In this document: in pieces, positions 48,131 through 60,474 of the stretch
Layout: each line of letters starts with the position of its first letter
Position numbering within the stretch: the stretch's first letter is position 1
Origin: Poecilobothrus nobilitatus
Taxonomy: Eukaryota > Arthropoda > Insecta > Diptera > Dolichopodidae
Length of the DNA: 64,000 nucleotides
Reading direction: 5' to 3'
Assembly: GCA_947095535.1 (NCBI GenBank)
Contig: OX352774.1
Coordinates: forward strand, 80,972,416 to 81,036,415
Translations under genes and position numbers: made by a program
The notes under the pieces: generated by a model
What the model was told of the DNA's origin: nothing
What the model saw: the letters and a program-made list of their open reading frames with translations, nothing else
The model's database searches: none

Positions 48131-48714
48131 CTAAAACTTCAACATTATATGCACAGCCAATTTTTATTGTTTTACATAAAAGGTGCGTAAAACTTACGGT
48201 GTGAAGATTTTGTAGAGAAAGCGATAGATAAAGAGACAGAATATTATTACGGATAGAGTAAAAATTTGTTTGAAAAATATAACAAAGAAAGTTTTGAAGC
48301 ATTTGCTATGGCAACCATAGAAAAATATAACAAGTGTACTATATATTATAATTAGGTAAATGCATCAGATCAGTATAGTTTAGTTTCAAAATTATAAAGT
48401 TTGATACTGTATTTTTTTCGAAGCGAAAATTTTTGTTACTATTGGCAAAAATTTATTTACCATTGGTTTTTAATCCAACCTTTGGATTTTTAATCCAAAG
48501 CTTGACAAAGAAATTTACAAGAGATGAGATTTATTAAATAATCATTTTTATTACATTTTTGAAAGAAACTACTTCACAGCATCATTGAGGTTTTTCATTA
48601 TTTAAAACACTTTAGCAATAAATTTTACATTTATCAATATCTAAATATAATACATATAAGTATTTGAATAAATTTACTAAAATTAAATTGTTCATAAAAC
48701 TGAGGAAACTTTCA
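48131..48714. other. A+T-rich non-coding stretch
   Basis: Nothing recognised. Confidence 0.5.
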
Positions 48715-48965
48715 CAAAAGCTATATTTTTCTACTTATACCCGTCGTATGATGGGCTTTTTTACTAGTATTTTAATAAAATTTTAATACTTTTTCTCTTT
48801 TTTTTAAATTTTTCCTAATTATTTATTTTACATATATATTTCAACAATAACCATTTAATAAAGTATGCACTATCGCCCCCAATCCTCGCTAAACAAATAA
48901 TTGCAACCCTGATTTTGTAAACAACTCTAAAAACTCTACTAATATTTTTGAACTCTACACGAAAT
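48715..48965. repeat. Dispersed repeat fragment matching 10.7 kb
   Basis: TTCAACAATAACCATTTAAT, GCACTATCGCCCCCAATCCT, CGCTAAACAAATAATTGCAA and CCCTGATTTTG match 10721-10800 in order. The preceding TTATACCCGTCGTATGATGG resembles a family-B terminal hairpin. Confidence 0.55.
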
Positions 48966-49032
48966 TTTGACGCACGGGATTTAAAAATGTTATATTTTAA
49001 AAAGCGAGATTTATAAGCACGAGATTTTAATG

Positions 49033-49392
49033 AGTGTTTTTCTTTTTTAGTTCAGATTTGTGCTCTGAACAGATATCGAGCACATAGAGTACGTTCTGAA
49101 CAGATTAAAAATATTTTATCTCTAAACGCTCCGAAATAATTTTGAAACATAATAGAGCTTTAAGCTGTTAAAAGTGTCAAATCATATAAAAAAATAAAAT
49201 ATTTGACATTTTTATTCAAATGCTCTACGATATCTGGAAATGAAAATCGAACATTCAGATCTAACTCTGAGCGCACTCTGAATGAAAAAAGAAATACAAA
49301 TGATTAAACTCTGATCATTGAGAGTGAAAAAGAAACTCAAATTTTTTTTTGACAGTTCTGGCTTTGCTCTGAACTAAAAAAGAAAAACACCC
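49033..49392 (+). mobile_element. GGGTGTTTTTC TIR element, copy 2, both ends present
   Basis: GTGTTTTTCTTTTTTAGTTC at the left and GAACTAAAAAAGAAAAACAC at the right are inverted repeats bounding about 360 bp without coding capacity. The interior contains its own related motifs (CTCTGAAC, TCTGAGCGCACTCTGAATG). AAT on both sides may be a 3-bp target duplication. The superfamily is unassigned. Confidence 0.8.
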
Positions 49393-51066
49393 AATATAGA
49401 AAAATGAGGTGTAAAATATAGTAACATATTTGGGCCCCATTTTGATTTGTTTGAAATAGTGAAATTAAGTTTTACATAGAAATAGTGAAATTAAGTTTTT
49501 AGCGACGCTAGAATAGAGCAACTTTCTACTTTTACTCGCGTTGACAATAAATTTTTTTATATTTTTTTTTTTTTATTTTTTTATTTTATATTGGTATATT
49601 GGTTGATTATAGCTTTATGAGGCTTTGGTCTTTATTTTACTTAGAACGCGACGCGAGCATTAAGTCATCACCTTTAGCCCACTAGCTTCAATACTATTGT
49701 CTTTACTATTAAATTATAATTTCAAAATTAGTTACTGGAATTAAATCCAAATGTTTAAATTTTAAATGTTGTAAAAACTTAACTGTAATTATAAAAATTT
49801 AACCTTGTGAAATTTATTAACAAATTGTTTAATGACTTTTATTTAAATTTAACTCTTAAAATTGCATATTGATTGCAGATTGTTTTATTCTTTTATTTTC
49901 AATGACGTTTACTGCTACTCTAGCCAAATAACGCAATTCATTTTGTAAACTTTAAATAAATTGTGAAAGACACGATTTTCTTATAATATATTTTATAGAA
50001 TAAAGATATTTATTTCAAAAAAATTTTATAGATTTAAAATTTTAAATCAGATTTAAAAGAGAAAAAAAGTTAAAATCTACATTTTAAATTTTGAAATATT
50101 TTTTTTTTTAAATCAAAAAAAATTTGTAACACTAAATTGCAAAATAATCACTCAATAATTTTATGAAATGTTTAACTTTAGAAACGTACTTACTGAAAAT
50201 TTAAAAATCATGAAATCAAATAAATTGTAAGAACTTCTCAATAGAATCAACGGGGGGAAAAAAAACATGGAATTGTAAAGTAAAGTAAGTAAAGTAAATT
50301 AAAATGTAGCGTAAAATATTTACTTTAAACCTGTCTTGATGCTTTAAACAAATGCCTTAAAACAAAATTTCTGTTTAATAGGTCTATCTGAAAAGGACGT
50401 TTTTAAAAAAATGCACCTAAATGTTTTAAATTTAATCGAAAAAAAAATACATTATCCAATTACCTCACATAATCGAAAAATTAAAGATGTTTAAAATACT
50501 CTACTATGTAGACGACTGTCTAGGGCACATATAGCATTTTTAAAATTACATTCAATGGAATTTGACTTTAGAATTTTTATCGCAGTCCAAATTTTACTTT
50601 TTTGATTAAATGGTCCTCACACTAATCACCGTGCTATTCAGACATGTATATTAAGCCAGTTAAATGAATAGAAAAAAAATAAATATGGATAGCAAATTAA
50701 AAATGTTTTAGTTGAAAAATTATCGTAACTATCACAGACGTATTCACTATTCTCAACAGCATATGTCTCTAATTCCATCCCAAATTTCATGAATATTGTT
50801 AATATGAAATTATATTCAATCGGGTTCTTATTTTTGGGTTGCATTTTTGTTTTTAAACAATTAATATAGGATTAATATATTTTTAGCACATTTTTGAAAA
50901 ATTTGCTTATTAGTTTTACTCTATCTATCCACCCGTCTTTCTGTATGTTTATTAAATTTTGTTATAAATCGATCTGTTTATTACAACTGTTTCTTATGAA
51001 TTAGCTAATAAAAACCAAAAGTACATGTTTTACAATAATTAACTATAACATCATAAAATAGGGAAT
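49393..51066. other. A+T-rich non-coding stretch
   Basis: CTATCCACCCGTCTTTCTGT at 50932 is probably a worn, reversed GGAC module of a family-A/B element. Otherwise nothing. Confidence 0.4.
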
Positions 51067-52645
51067 AAAACGAGGAAGAATACAGTTGACTTTGTCAACT
51101 CTTAGATACCCGTACGAACCGTTAGTATGTTCACAGCCTGTCACTCTGCTTACAATATTATTTTTTTAATATTTTAGTATTTTAAAATAATTTGGGTGAA
51201 TTTTATAATTTCTAGAACTATGGGTTGTACATATATTCAAACTATATGTTTATATGTACATTCTTCAAAAGCAGATTCTAACCTTCCAGATAACGATTAT
51301 CAATCCAAAACTTTTTCAAATATTCTATAGTACCATTTAATACTAAGCGGTAAATGTATATTAAATTTACTAAGTACAAAACAGTAAATATAATTTTAAA
51401 TATTATATTATATTATATTTAAATATTCCATTGACAGAATAATTTCTTATAAGTACAATAAAATACATATATGTATGAAAATACGGCGCTATATAATATA
51501 CATCTATACTCTTATCATTCATTCATCAGTGACATATACGATATGTAAATAAACATGATATTATATAAGTATGTATATATATCAATATCATATAAATAAA
51601 AATTCTTCAAGCAACCGTTATGTTGTTTATTTAATTACATTTTTTTGTACTACGCATTATATCCTCAACAATTTCAAATTATCGAGTAAAACAAAATGGA
51701 AAAAATTCGTTAAAGAAATTTGTTAGAAAATTTGAAAAAATCAAGTAACACTTTCGTCAATTATAAAGTAACCCTATATTATTAAACAAAGTTGTTAACA
51801 GAAATAAAAGTATAATGTTGGAGCTTTAATTTTTGTGTATTACTTCAAAAAAATTTTAACAGGTGTTCAAGTTACAGGTGTTTAAAAATAGGAAATTTTC
51901 AGTTTTTGACCCCTTACAGCTCCTAAACGGGGGGTGATACAAAAAAAATTTCTGAGATGACTCATACTAATTTTCAAAGATCTAACTTCTGTCACAATTT
52001 CAAGTTTTCAACTTTAACCGTTTAGAAGATGGAAGGGTTAAAGAATTTTGCAAAATTTGAGTTTCGCATAACGGTAAATTAAGACACCGTATGCCAAAAT
52101 TATATATTTATTGTATATATACTTTTAAAGCTAATGAAAGTAGTAATCGTTTGGCGTTTTCAAAATGAAGATATACCTTATACAACTTGTGCTATAACAA
52201 TTTAAATATAAAGCTTTTTTGAACCTTTGGGGAGCTGTAGCTCCGTAACGGGTGGGGCTACAAAAAAAAGTTATAAAAAATAAAATTAATATTTTTGTGA
52301 GATCTATCAGTAGTTAAAATTTCATAGCTCTATTGCAAAAAAAATGTGGGGATCTAAAAGTTAGGTGTTCGAGAGCTACTCTAAGGCTTGGTCCAAACTC
52401 AACCAAAAAAAATAGGGAACCTACAAATTACTCCCAAAATATTTTGTGTAAATTTCAAGATTCTGGCTTTCTTAGTTTTTGAGTTAGCGTGCTGACGGAC
52501 GAACGGACGGACATGGCTCAAAAGTCTTAGAATTTTTTTCTGATACGATCCATACCTTTGAAGGTATATCTAGCTCGCTTATTTCGAGGTGTTACAAACG
52601 GAGGAGTAATTTTATTATACCCGATCCTATCGTACGGGTATAAAG
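51067..52645 (+). mobile_element. DINE/mini-me-like element, family B
   Basis: The 5' end AAAACGAGGAAGAATACA plus hairpin AGTTGAC-TTT-GTCAACT and ATACCCGTAC parallels the family-A 5' end (AAAACAAGTAAAAATAAC, hairpin, TATACCC) with different hairpin sequence. The 3' module is GACGGACGAACGGACGGACA (52494), a worn core, then a terminal hairpin TATACCCG...CGGGTATA (52616-52642). In between lies a ~480-bp family-B unit (51790-52320), preceded by about 600 bases of unassigned sequence. Non-coding, non-autonomous. Confidence 0.7.
51790..52320 (+). repeat. Family-B unit inside the element
   Basis: Contains GACCCCTTACAGCTCCTAAA, ACGGGGGGTGATAC, CGCATAACGGTAAATTAA and GAGCTGTAGCTCCGTAACGG, in the same order as the units at 17.9 and 62.9 kb. 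Confidence 0.75.
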
Positions 52646-52849
52646 AAAGCAATTAGCATAAGCATAAGCATAAGCAATTACTATGTATAATAGAATACAT
52701 TGATTTAACTTTCAGGTAGAGCAGTAAAGTGCAATGATCCCAAGTAGCAAATAAGGGATTTTCTTCAACAAACTTCTACATAATTTAAAACATCAGAGTA
52801 ATACAATTTTAACCATGTTTCATGAAAAAATTAATGTTATAAAACAACT

Positions 52850-53450
52850 TTTTTATATAGTCCCATCAATACGGAACTTTAGCCTCTTCAAGTTGAAAAA
52901 AGTCCTACTTGTAAATGTTTATATCTTAGATTTAATAAATATATAATAATAATTTTTCAAAAGGTTTAAAAAGGTGAAACGACAGGAAACTTTTTAAAGT
53001 TTATACATCAATATTAAAATTATATAATTTTGGTATTTACCATTTGGTATTATATTTGGTATTATACCATTATGTAAAATCATTATTTTATAAAATGTTT
53101 TAGCTCTTCACTATCTACAAACCACTTTAAATTTCAAGAAAAGACAAAATTTGGAGAATTAGCTTAAGTTACTTTATAAAAATTTTTGGAGCCCTGTTTA
53201 AGAAGTATTAAGGGTCAAAAATGAAATTTCATTATTTTTAAACACCTGTGCAAATTTTTTCTATATTATATTTTTACACCTGTGGAAGGCTTCTTTTAAC
53301 TATATAGAGTTTTCTTAAAATTAAAGAAAGTTTTCTATGAATATTCACAATTTTTTCATACACACAAAATTCTATAAAAATGTGATGCAACAAATATTGA
53401 TGCAAGCATTGTGTTTTTAAAATTATATGTACGCCTTTAAAATTTTTAGT
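52850..53450 (-). repeat. Family-B unit, reverse orientation
   Basis: CCCATCAATACGGAACTTTA, AAAAAGTCCTACTTGTAAAT, GGAGCCCTGTTTAAGAAGTA and AAACACCTGTGCAAATTTT are reverse-complement counterparts of the forward unit blocks. It lies about 530 bases from the forward unit, giving a large inverted pair. Confidence 0.75.
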
Positions 53451-54179
53451 TTAACTGTATGTTAAACTAAAACCCTTGTTTTGGTATAAAATTAATTAAT
53501 AATTGAATTTTTTTTCTAATGTTACTTTTGATATAGAAATAAATAAAGATTTAAATATAATTGTTTTAATTATTTGTTTATTATATACAGATATATTACA
53601 TAAGATTCATTTGATCTTGATCCAAATTTATAATTATCTTGTAAGTTTAAAATTAAGCTAATTATTTTAGAAAAAAAAAATCATAATTGTTCAACATATT
53701 GAGTTGTCGTGTTTTAGATTAATTTATCGTAATTTTATTTCTTTTTTACGATATTATTCTAAAATTGTTTGCAGTTTTTTATGTCGTGTTTTTTGTTTTT
53801 TTTCTTATTTTTCTAGGGATTATTATATTACTTTCTTAGTTAATTTTTTTTTTAAAGTATACCTAGTTCGAATTTAAGAAAAATAAACTAAATTACTTGT
53901 AGTGGTACGAAGGTAGATTAAAAAATCTTTAAAAGTTATATACCTTGTATTTTGTTGTTAGGAAATTTAATTAAGATGAAATATTCTTTTTGTTTTCAAA
54001 AACAGAGTTGCATCACTGCATTAAAAAATTTTAGAAGAGAAAATGTAGCAAGAAAACAAAAGAAGACGTTTTAATTTATGGGAAAAGTCCAAAATAATAA
54101 TAAAAAATGTGTATGATTTTTTCAAAAATTCTGATTTCGAAATAAAATTTTTTTTGCAAGTTAAATATATAATTTTTTA
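53451..54179. other. A+T-rich non-coding stretch
   Basis: Nothing recognised. Confidence 0.5.
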
Positions 54180-54213
54180 TCTCATTTATCATGAGTTAAA
54201 ATGATAAATGAGA
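54180..54213. repeat. Perfect 13-bp hairpin
   Basis: TCTCATTTATCAT, 8-base loop, ATGATAAATGAGA. A third partial copy (TTATCATTCATTTATGAG) follows at once. Confidence 0.85.
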
Positions 54214-54421
54214 GCGAATTTATCATTCATTTATGAGCGAATGCGTTTCAACATGATATTCATGCCATCATTAACATTCTTATTTTTTTTTTAACTTCAA
54301 AATGAAGTTAATTTTGGTGTGTTTCGTCCATTCAAACACTAAACTGGACTCCTCAGTTTTTTTGTTTGTTAAGTCAGAATTTTTGAAAAATATTTTAAAT
54401 GAAATTTCAAACTCATTGTTT

Positions 54422-54485
54422 TTTCATGTTCTTTATTTTTATTTAAGTACTTGACTTAGTATAAATAAAAATAAAGAAAATGAAA
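54422..54485. repeat. Long hairpin beside a transposase remnant
   Basis: CATGTTCTTTATTTTTATTT pairs with AAATAAAAATAAAGAAAATG at one mismatch around a 16-18-base loop, ending 30 bases before the transposase remnant. Confidence 0.8.
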
Positions 54486-54514
54486 AAAAATATGAAATAA
54501 AAAATATGATCATA

Positions 54515-54706
54515 GTGAATTATTTCCACTATGATCCGATAGAGTTAATATGGGGTAACCTTAAAAATGAAATAGCCGAACAAAATGTAATATTTAAGAT
54601 GGTACATCTCGAAAAATTAGCACATGAGGCGATCAATAATGTTACACAAGAAGACTGGTAAAAACGTCTGAATCAATCAGAAAAAATTCAAGACGAAGAT
54701 TTTAAT
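54515..54706 (+). pseudogene. Tc1/mariner-superfamily DDE transposase C-terminal remnant
   Basis: The frame reads YDPIELIWGNLKNEIA, then FKMVHLEKLAHEAINNVTQEDW, TAA at 54659, then RLNQSEKIQDEDF to a TAA at 54704. This matches the C-terminal block ...LNPIELIW..VK...A..N..FK...V..L..EA...V..EDW..... of insect DDE_3-type transposases. It includes the Glu of the catalytic triad (PIE). Everything upstream is gone. It belongs to a different lineage from the 31-kb element, which has Asp at that position. Confidence 0.8.
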
Positions 54707-54899
54707 TTTTTTTTTGTTACTTTAATTCTTTGTTACTTATTTTTATTTTCGTTGCTTTTATTTTTTTGATTGCCTTTATTTTGATTATGTATTATTTAAA
54801 ATAATTAATTTTTAACAAAATAATTATAATTTAAAATAATGCTAAAAACGTTAAAAATGCTATCTTATTTGTGCTTTTTTATTTTACCATATGCTAATT
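54707..54899. other. A+T-rich spacer
   Basis: Nothing recognised. Confidence 0.5.
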
Positions 54900-55951
54900 A
54901 AAAACAAGTAAAAATAACAGTAAGTCGATGCAACCGACTTATTTATACCCTACACCTAAAAAATTCAAATTAAATTAAAAATCCATAAGTTATTTTAGTT
55001 AGGTATTTAATACAAGCTAAAAAAAAATAAATGCTGTTACAACCTTTGTACAAAATTTCAGGTTTCTATCTTTATTAAATTCGAAAATATGATTGTTAGG
55101 TCTTGGGAAGTGTGTGAAGGCACGCGGACCACCACCCCAATTCATCTCAAATTTTGGAGACATCAACAGGGTAGAACATTCTTATATCAAATTTCAAGTT
55201 TATATATTTATTAATTTCGAAGATATGCTTGTTTGGTCTTAGGAGTTGTGTGGCAGATACCCGAACAACCATTCTAATTCATCTTAAATTTTGGACAAAT
55301 CAGGGATTCAGGAAACAACACCCTTGTACCAAATTTGAAGTTTCTGTCTTTATTAATTTCGAAGATATGCTTGTTCGGTTTTGGGAGTTGTATGGGAGGT
55401 ACCCGAACGACCACTCCAATTCATCTTAAATTTTAGGCAAATCAGGGATTTAGGAAACAGCACCCTCGTATCAAATTTGAAGTTCCTATCTTTATTAATT
55501 TCGAAGATATGCATGTTCGGTTTTGGGAGTTGTATGGGAGGTACCCGAACAACCACTCCACTTCATCTCAAATTTTGGACAAATCAGGGATTCAGAAAAA
55601 CACACGCTCGTACAAAATTTTAAGTTTCTATCTTTATTAATTTCGAAAATATGCGTATTAGGTTTTGGAAGTTGTATGGGAGGTACTCGAACGCATGGTC
55701 CGATTTCGCCCATTTACAATCCCCGCCTTACCTTAGTCATTGTTAACCTACAGTATAAATTTCATCAAGATAGCATCATTATTTTTTGAGTTATCGTGCG
55801 TACGGACGGACGGACATCGCTAAATCGACTCCGGCGGTGATCCTGATTCAGAATATATATACATGTCTATACCTAACTCGCTTCCTTTTGGTGGTTACAA
55901 ACACCATACCAAAGTTAATATACCCTATACTTAATGTGTAAGGTATAAAAA
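54900..55951 (+). mobile_element. DINE-1/mini-me-like element, family A, young copy 2
   Basis: Same 5' end, hairpin (one stem mismatch: AAGTCG...CGACTT), array and 3' module as 6280-7765, nearly identical outside the array. Differences include one fewer pair of GGAC-type repeats (the GAACGGAC at 7620 is absent), single substitutions in the 3' module and three fewer array units. Non-coding. Confidence 0.85.
55041..55692 (+). repeat. Internal tandem array, five ~142-bp units
   Basis: The ATATG marker recurs at about 55084, 55221, 55364, 55506 and 55648. Open frames of 66-88 codons on both strands are artefacts of the array. Confidence 0.9.
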
Positions 55952-56079
55952 TGTCCCATTTACCCATAAAATATATACGTACAATTATACATAAAAATTA
56001 CACAAAAAATCTATAGTCAAACGCACTATAATAATTTTATATTATATAATTTGAATTATTTGATTTAGAATTATTTGAA

Positions 56080-56267
56080 GGGCTCGGTGGCCTAATGGGT
56101 AAGAGCGTATAAAAAATGCTGTAAACACCGAGGGAGTGTGGGTTCGAATTCCACACACGTCGTAAGAGTTATTCCCCCTTACGACATTTACAGCCACACC
56201 TGAACAGGAAAGGCTGTGTAATTTACTGTCCACATTTATGTGGCAGAGAAATGCATTAAAAAAAAAT
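56080..56267 (+). mobile_element. tRNA-derived SINE, family 1, copy 3
   Basis: GGCTCGGTGGCCTAATGGGT (box A), GTGTGGGTTCGAATTCCACA (box B, T-arm), the conserved body ending TGGCAGAGAAATGCATTAAA, and an A-tail into TTGTTGTTATATATATAT. The only full copy in plus orientation. The frame at 56238-56465 starts in its tail and is spurious. Confidence 0.9.
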
Positions 56268-58067
56268 TGTTGTTATATATATATACGATATTTATTTATC
56301 CTATACAGTAAATTGTGGGGAACATGTAGAAAAACGTTTAAAACGATTGGAAAAACAAAAATTTTTCAAAAATACGTTAGAACAATAACGAAACAGATTA
56401 AGAAATTTTATGAAGTAAATAATAAAGTAGCAGACATTTTAATGTATAATATAAAAGTAATGTAATCGAGCCAAGAGAGAGCCGTCATAAATTTTAATAA
56501 CTAAATAAACTATAAATTTATTTTTTTACCTAAAACTTTTCAACTTAACTTTGTAAACTAAATCATAATTTCCTCTCGAAAACCAAAAAAAAGAAACAGT
56601 TGACTTTACCATACTATTCTTTCATATTGTATTTCCTTTTTTGCTACTTAACATCTGAAATTAAAGGTAATATAGGAATTTGAAGGTGAATTAAAAAAAA
56701 AAAAAAGGTTTTTTTTTTTCTATTTATACTTCTTGTAATAAAATCAACACTGAACTTTTTTTTTTTGTATTCGATTTGATCTTGACTCTTAATATCATTA
56801 TGGTTCAATTCAGATTATATTATTTAACTGTATATGTATGTATGATCAATAAGGTAAATGAATTCTTTAAAATAATGTAATGTTATCTTATTATTTTTAA
56901 AAATTAAATCTATAGAAGCATGAACCATTCAATCAGTCAATAATATTTGACTTTAGCAGATTAAAACATTTTAATGACCATTTGAATTTTTATATTTGAA
57001 TGCGCCGAAGAGTTGAGAAAAATTTATGAATATATAAATGTATATATATTTTCTTTTCTTTTGTTTTTAAATCAAATTTTTGGCAGTTTTTTTTTTTTTT
57101 CTTTTTTGAAAATCGTTTTTGTTCATCCAATCAACTCACGACAATAGTAATAATGGCACCTATTGTGCTACTTTTTATGTCCAATTATTGTTTATGGGAG
57201 CATTTTGTTTTTTTTTTTTTATTAAATATACATAGATTTAAAAATGGACCATGAAATTATTAACAAAATGTAGAACAGTGAATTTTCAAAAAAAAAAAAA
57301 AGAAAAAAAAAGTAGACTTCGTATAGTTAAAAAATTTATATGAAAAACCATTACAGATGAATTAAAATGACATTTCAGGGTTCAATTGCAAAAATAATAA
57401 AACCAAGAAAAAAAATGCTGGTGCGTAATATGATTATCTAATCCAAGAATTTATTGAATAAAATACAGTTAATTGTAAAATAAACAGACATTTTGTCACG
57501 TTTTTTTTTTTAAAGAATTTTAAATATTTTGAAATTTAAACTTGAGATGATTTAAATAAGATTACTTTTATTATATTTAAAAAAAAATGTTTAAATAGGT
57601 AATGAATAATTTTGTATTAATAAACCAATCTGATTATGATACGATTACGATTTATGATACGACTTACTTACGACTTTATATTGGCATTTCCTATTCCCAA
57701 AAGAGTTTAAATTCCTTAAAAACTTTTATTCTTTAAAGAAGTTAACAACTTTTTAGGTTATGTTTAATTCATAAATTCATTAATTAATCAATTTCAACCA
57801 AACATTTTAAATATCTTCTAAAATCATCCATATTATTTTAATTAATTTAAAATTATTTTAATACTATTAAGATTATGTATCAGATATATTTTGCTTAATA
57901 GAAGCATCACTTAGATCGTTAATTTAGTGACCTAATTACAATTAATTGAAAGATGATCATTTACAAATGTTAGTATGTTAGTAAAAGACACTAAATATTA
58001 TGAATTCGGAATCAAATTAACTAATTATTTCTAATGTTATAGTTACAACTTGCTTATTAGAAGATGT
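56268..58067. other. A+T-rich non-coding stretch
   Basis: T/A homopolymers. Nothing recognised. Confidence 0.5.
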
Positions 58068-58560
58068 AGGTCTGCCTTACTCCGCGGTAAAGATCGCAAC
58101 AAGCAACTGGGCCAGTACTAGGGAAAGTTCGAGGCAATCCCCAGGATCATATACACGAAAGATTTCTGTGGACAACCTAATAGCAAAAAGACTCTGGATC
58201 TGAGAATCTTTATGGGAATTAGCACAGTACACCTGTTGCTAAGAGCTCATGCCGAAAGAATAGGCATAGCGGAGTCGAATCTATGCAGGAGATGGACGCA
58301 AGAAACAGAAACAGTATTTCACGTTCTGTGCCAATGCCTAAATTGAGAGCCCAAAGGCGAAGAATTTTGGGAGAAGGTCAATGGGAAAACTTTTCTGAAG
58401 TGAGAATGCTCAATCAGGGAGACATAATTCGTTTCATGAAGGGAATAGAGTGGCTCGACCAGACGCTATAGTAAGCGTGCAGATTGTTGAGCAGGGGAGC
58501 ACAACGGGTCGTAGAGCCTAGGTATAAGACAGTCATATTCCCCCCCTTTGAGAAACAACA
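58068..58560 (+). pseudogene. LINE ORF2 RNase H/C-terminal end with 3' UTR remnant
   Basis: Frame 1 carries LRGKDRNKQLGQY, TAG at 58119, then DLRIFMGISTVHLLLRAHAE, RIGIAESNLCRRW and ETVFHVLCQCL before TGA at 58344. Frame 2 takes over with RRRILGEGQWENFSE, DIIRFMKGIEWLDQTL and TAG at 58469. Together they follow the pattern HA.R.G......C..C..E.ETV.H.LC.CP....R...LG ... D...F.....WL at the C-terminus of I-group LINEs (R1/LOA/Jockey-like; clade uncertain). A frameshift at about 58340 and a stop make it dead. GC content is far above the flanks, and GGGGAGCACAACGGGTCGTA downstream looks like the family's 3' UTR. Confidence 0.8.
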
Positions 58561-60474
58561 ACTTACTTATTAACGTTAGTGATGTTAGAAATGATAATCT
58601 AAAACAACCTCAACTAAATATAATTCGTTATTAAATTACAACATGTTATTAATCATGCAAGTTAACAGAGCTAATCACACTCGCGCAAAGTCTAACTCTT
58701 AGTGTTAGTTTATTAACATACCTAAGTAAGAGGTCAGACTCTCAGATAGTTTATATAAATATACGCATAATAGTCTAGAATTTTCCGTAGTCTGTAGAAA
58801 GATTTGGCACATTAAAAAGCTTTACAAAAGTCAAATTGTTCGTCTTCTCCCTATATACTATCTATGTCATTAGTTAAATAGTAGGGGAATTGACCACTAG
58901 TAATTTGTTGAACACATATGATATTATCAGGCTAAAGGGTGTTCAAATTGATTAAAGAACCTCACTTCATAAGAATGAAAATCTGACAGATTGAAACTTA
59001 AAATTAAGCAAAAAATTGTACAAATTTATAAAAAAATGTTATTCTAAACTGCAGCTTATAATGTTGCTTCGATGTATATTAAGCAATATAATCTCTAAAA
59101 TCATAAAAATTATATTTAATTAATACTATATTTTAAAAACTATTACACTCAATATATACAAGATTTAAAAAATTTTAATTGGATTATATGGACTTGGAAA
59201 CATATTACAGAAAAGGAATATATTAAAGAGACGATCATTACACTAGTTAATTATTTTCCAAATTATAATTTAAAAAATTTTCCAAAAGTTTTCTTACAAG
59301 TCTTTATTCTTCAAAATATCCTCTTACATGTTTGTTTAGTATGAAATTATGCTCATTGATTTTAACTTATAGGCTTATTAATTTATAAGATAAGATATAA
59401 GATCGCCCTTCATTTTTTTTTTTTTTTTTTGGTTCAATAAAGTTTAGTAGTTAGTATTATTAAAACTTACTGGCATTTTACTAAACATAATAAAAACTAC
59501 TGACAATTAAAAGAAAATAATTTGAAAATACAATTTTAATTTATTTTATTTTGAAGCACATAAAAAATCGACGCATAGATATAACTCTAATTTACAGCAC
59601 TCAAGTTAGAAATAATTCCATCAACTCTAGGTGGACATAAATTTACATTATTTTTTTTAATTGAATTAATTCTCTTTCAATTTTAGAAAAATGGAGTAAA
59701 TTCTTATAAAAAATTTTAAAACATATTGGCTGTTTAAAGTTAAAATAAATTTATTAACATTAACTTTTATGTTAATTTATTAACACTTAAAAAAAATAAT
59801 ACAATAAATTTTGTTAAACATAGGTAAGTAATAACCTTAATTCTTTGTATTCTGAAACGTACATAATATATAAATGTAATATATAAATGAGTATTTTATT
59901 ATTATACATATTATATACAAGTATAAAATATATATGGGTCTAACTATACATGACCTTATAATTCAGAATTTCGCGGACAAACAGTATAATTTGAAATTTT
60001 GTAATTAAATATAAAGTCAATAATCAACTAACCGATTTCATATTTTTGTACTTTCATAGAAATAATTCTTAGTTATTTTTTAAAAAATAGATTTATTTCT
60101 CACTTATCTATTTGAAAAGTGAAATAAAATTTCCTGCTACAAAAAATTAATTTTCACCTTGATTTTATGAAGTTAATTCTTATAAAGATTGAGCTAATTT
60201 CCACGTGAAATTATTTCCCTGCGCCTAAAAAAATAATCTAATTTTTAATCTAATTTTTTAATCTAAATATTTGTTTTAAGTAAACACAGCTAAATCAATT
60301 GAAGAATTATTATATCTGTATCAGAAATTTGAATTGCTTAGGCCTTATATAAACCCCTTTTGGCGATTTTTTCAATCGCTTTTGTTATAACAGTTCCAGT
60401 TCCTATGCTGACAGCAGATGCATTAGAGAGTACATTTTTGTTAATTTTTTTTTTAATTCTTTTTAATTTTTTTT
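58561..60474. other. A+T-rich non-coding stretch
   Basis: Nothing recognised. The frame starting at 60360 runs into the SINE and is not a gene. Confidence 0.5.

Noticed and set aside
56042..56465. Minus 63-codon and plus 75-codon frames
   Set aside because: Read through SINE copy 3 and its tail.
58283..58471. Stand-alone 62-codon gene
   Set aside because: Its second half is the frameshifted C-terminus of a LINE and its first half is out of frame with the real LINE reading.
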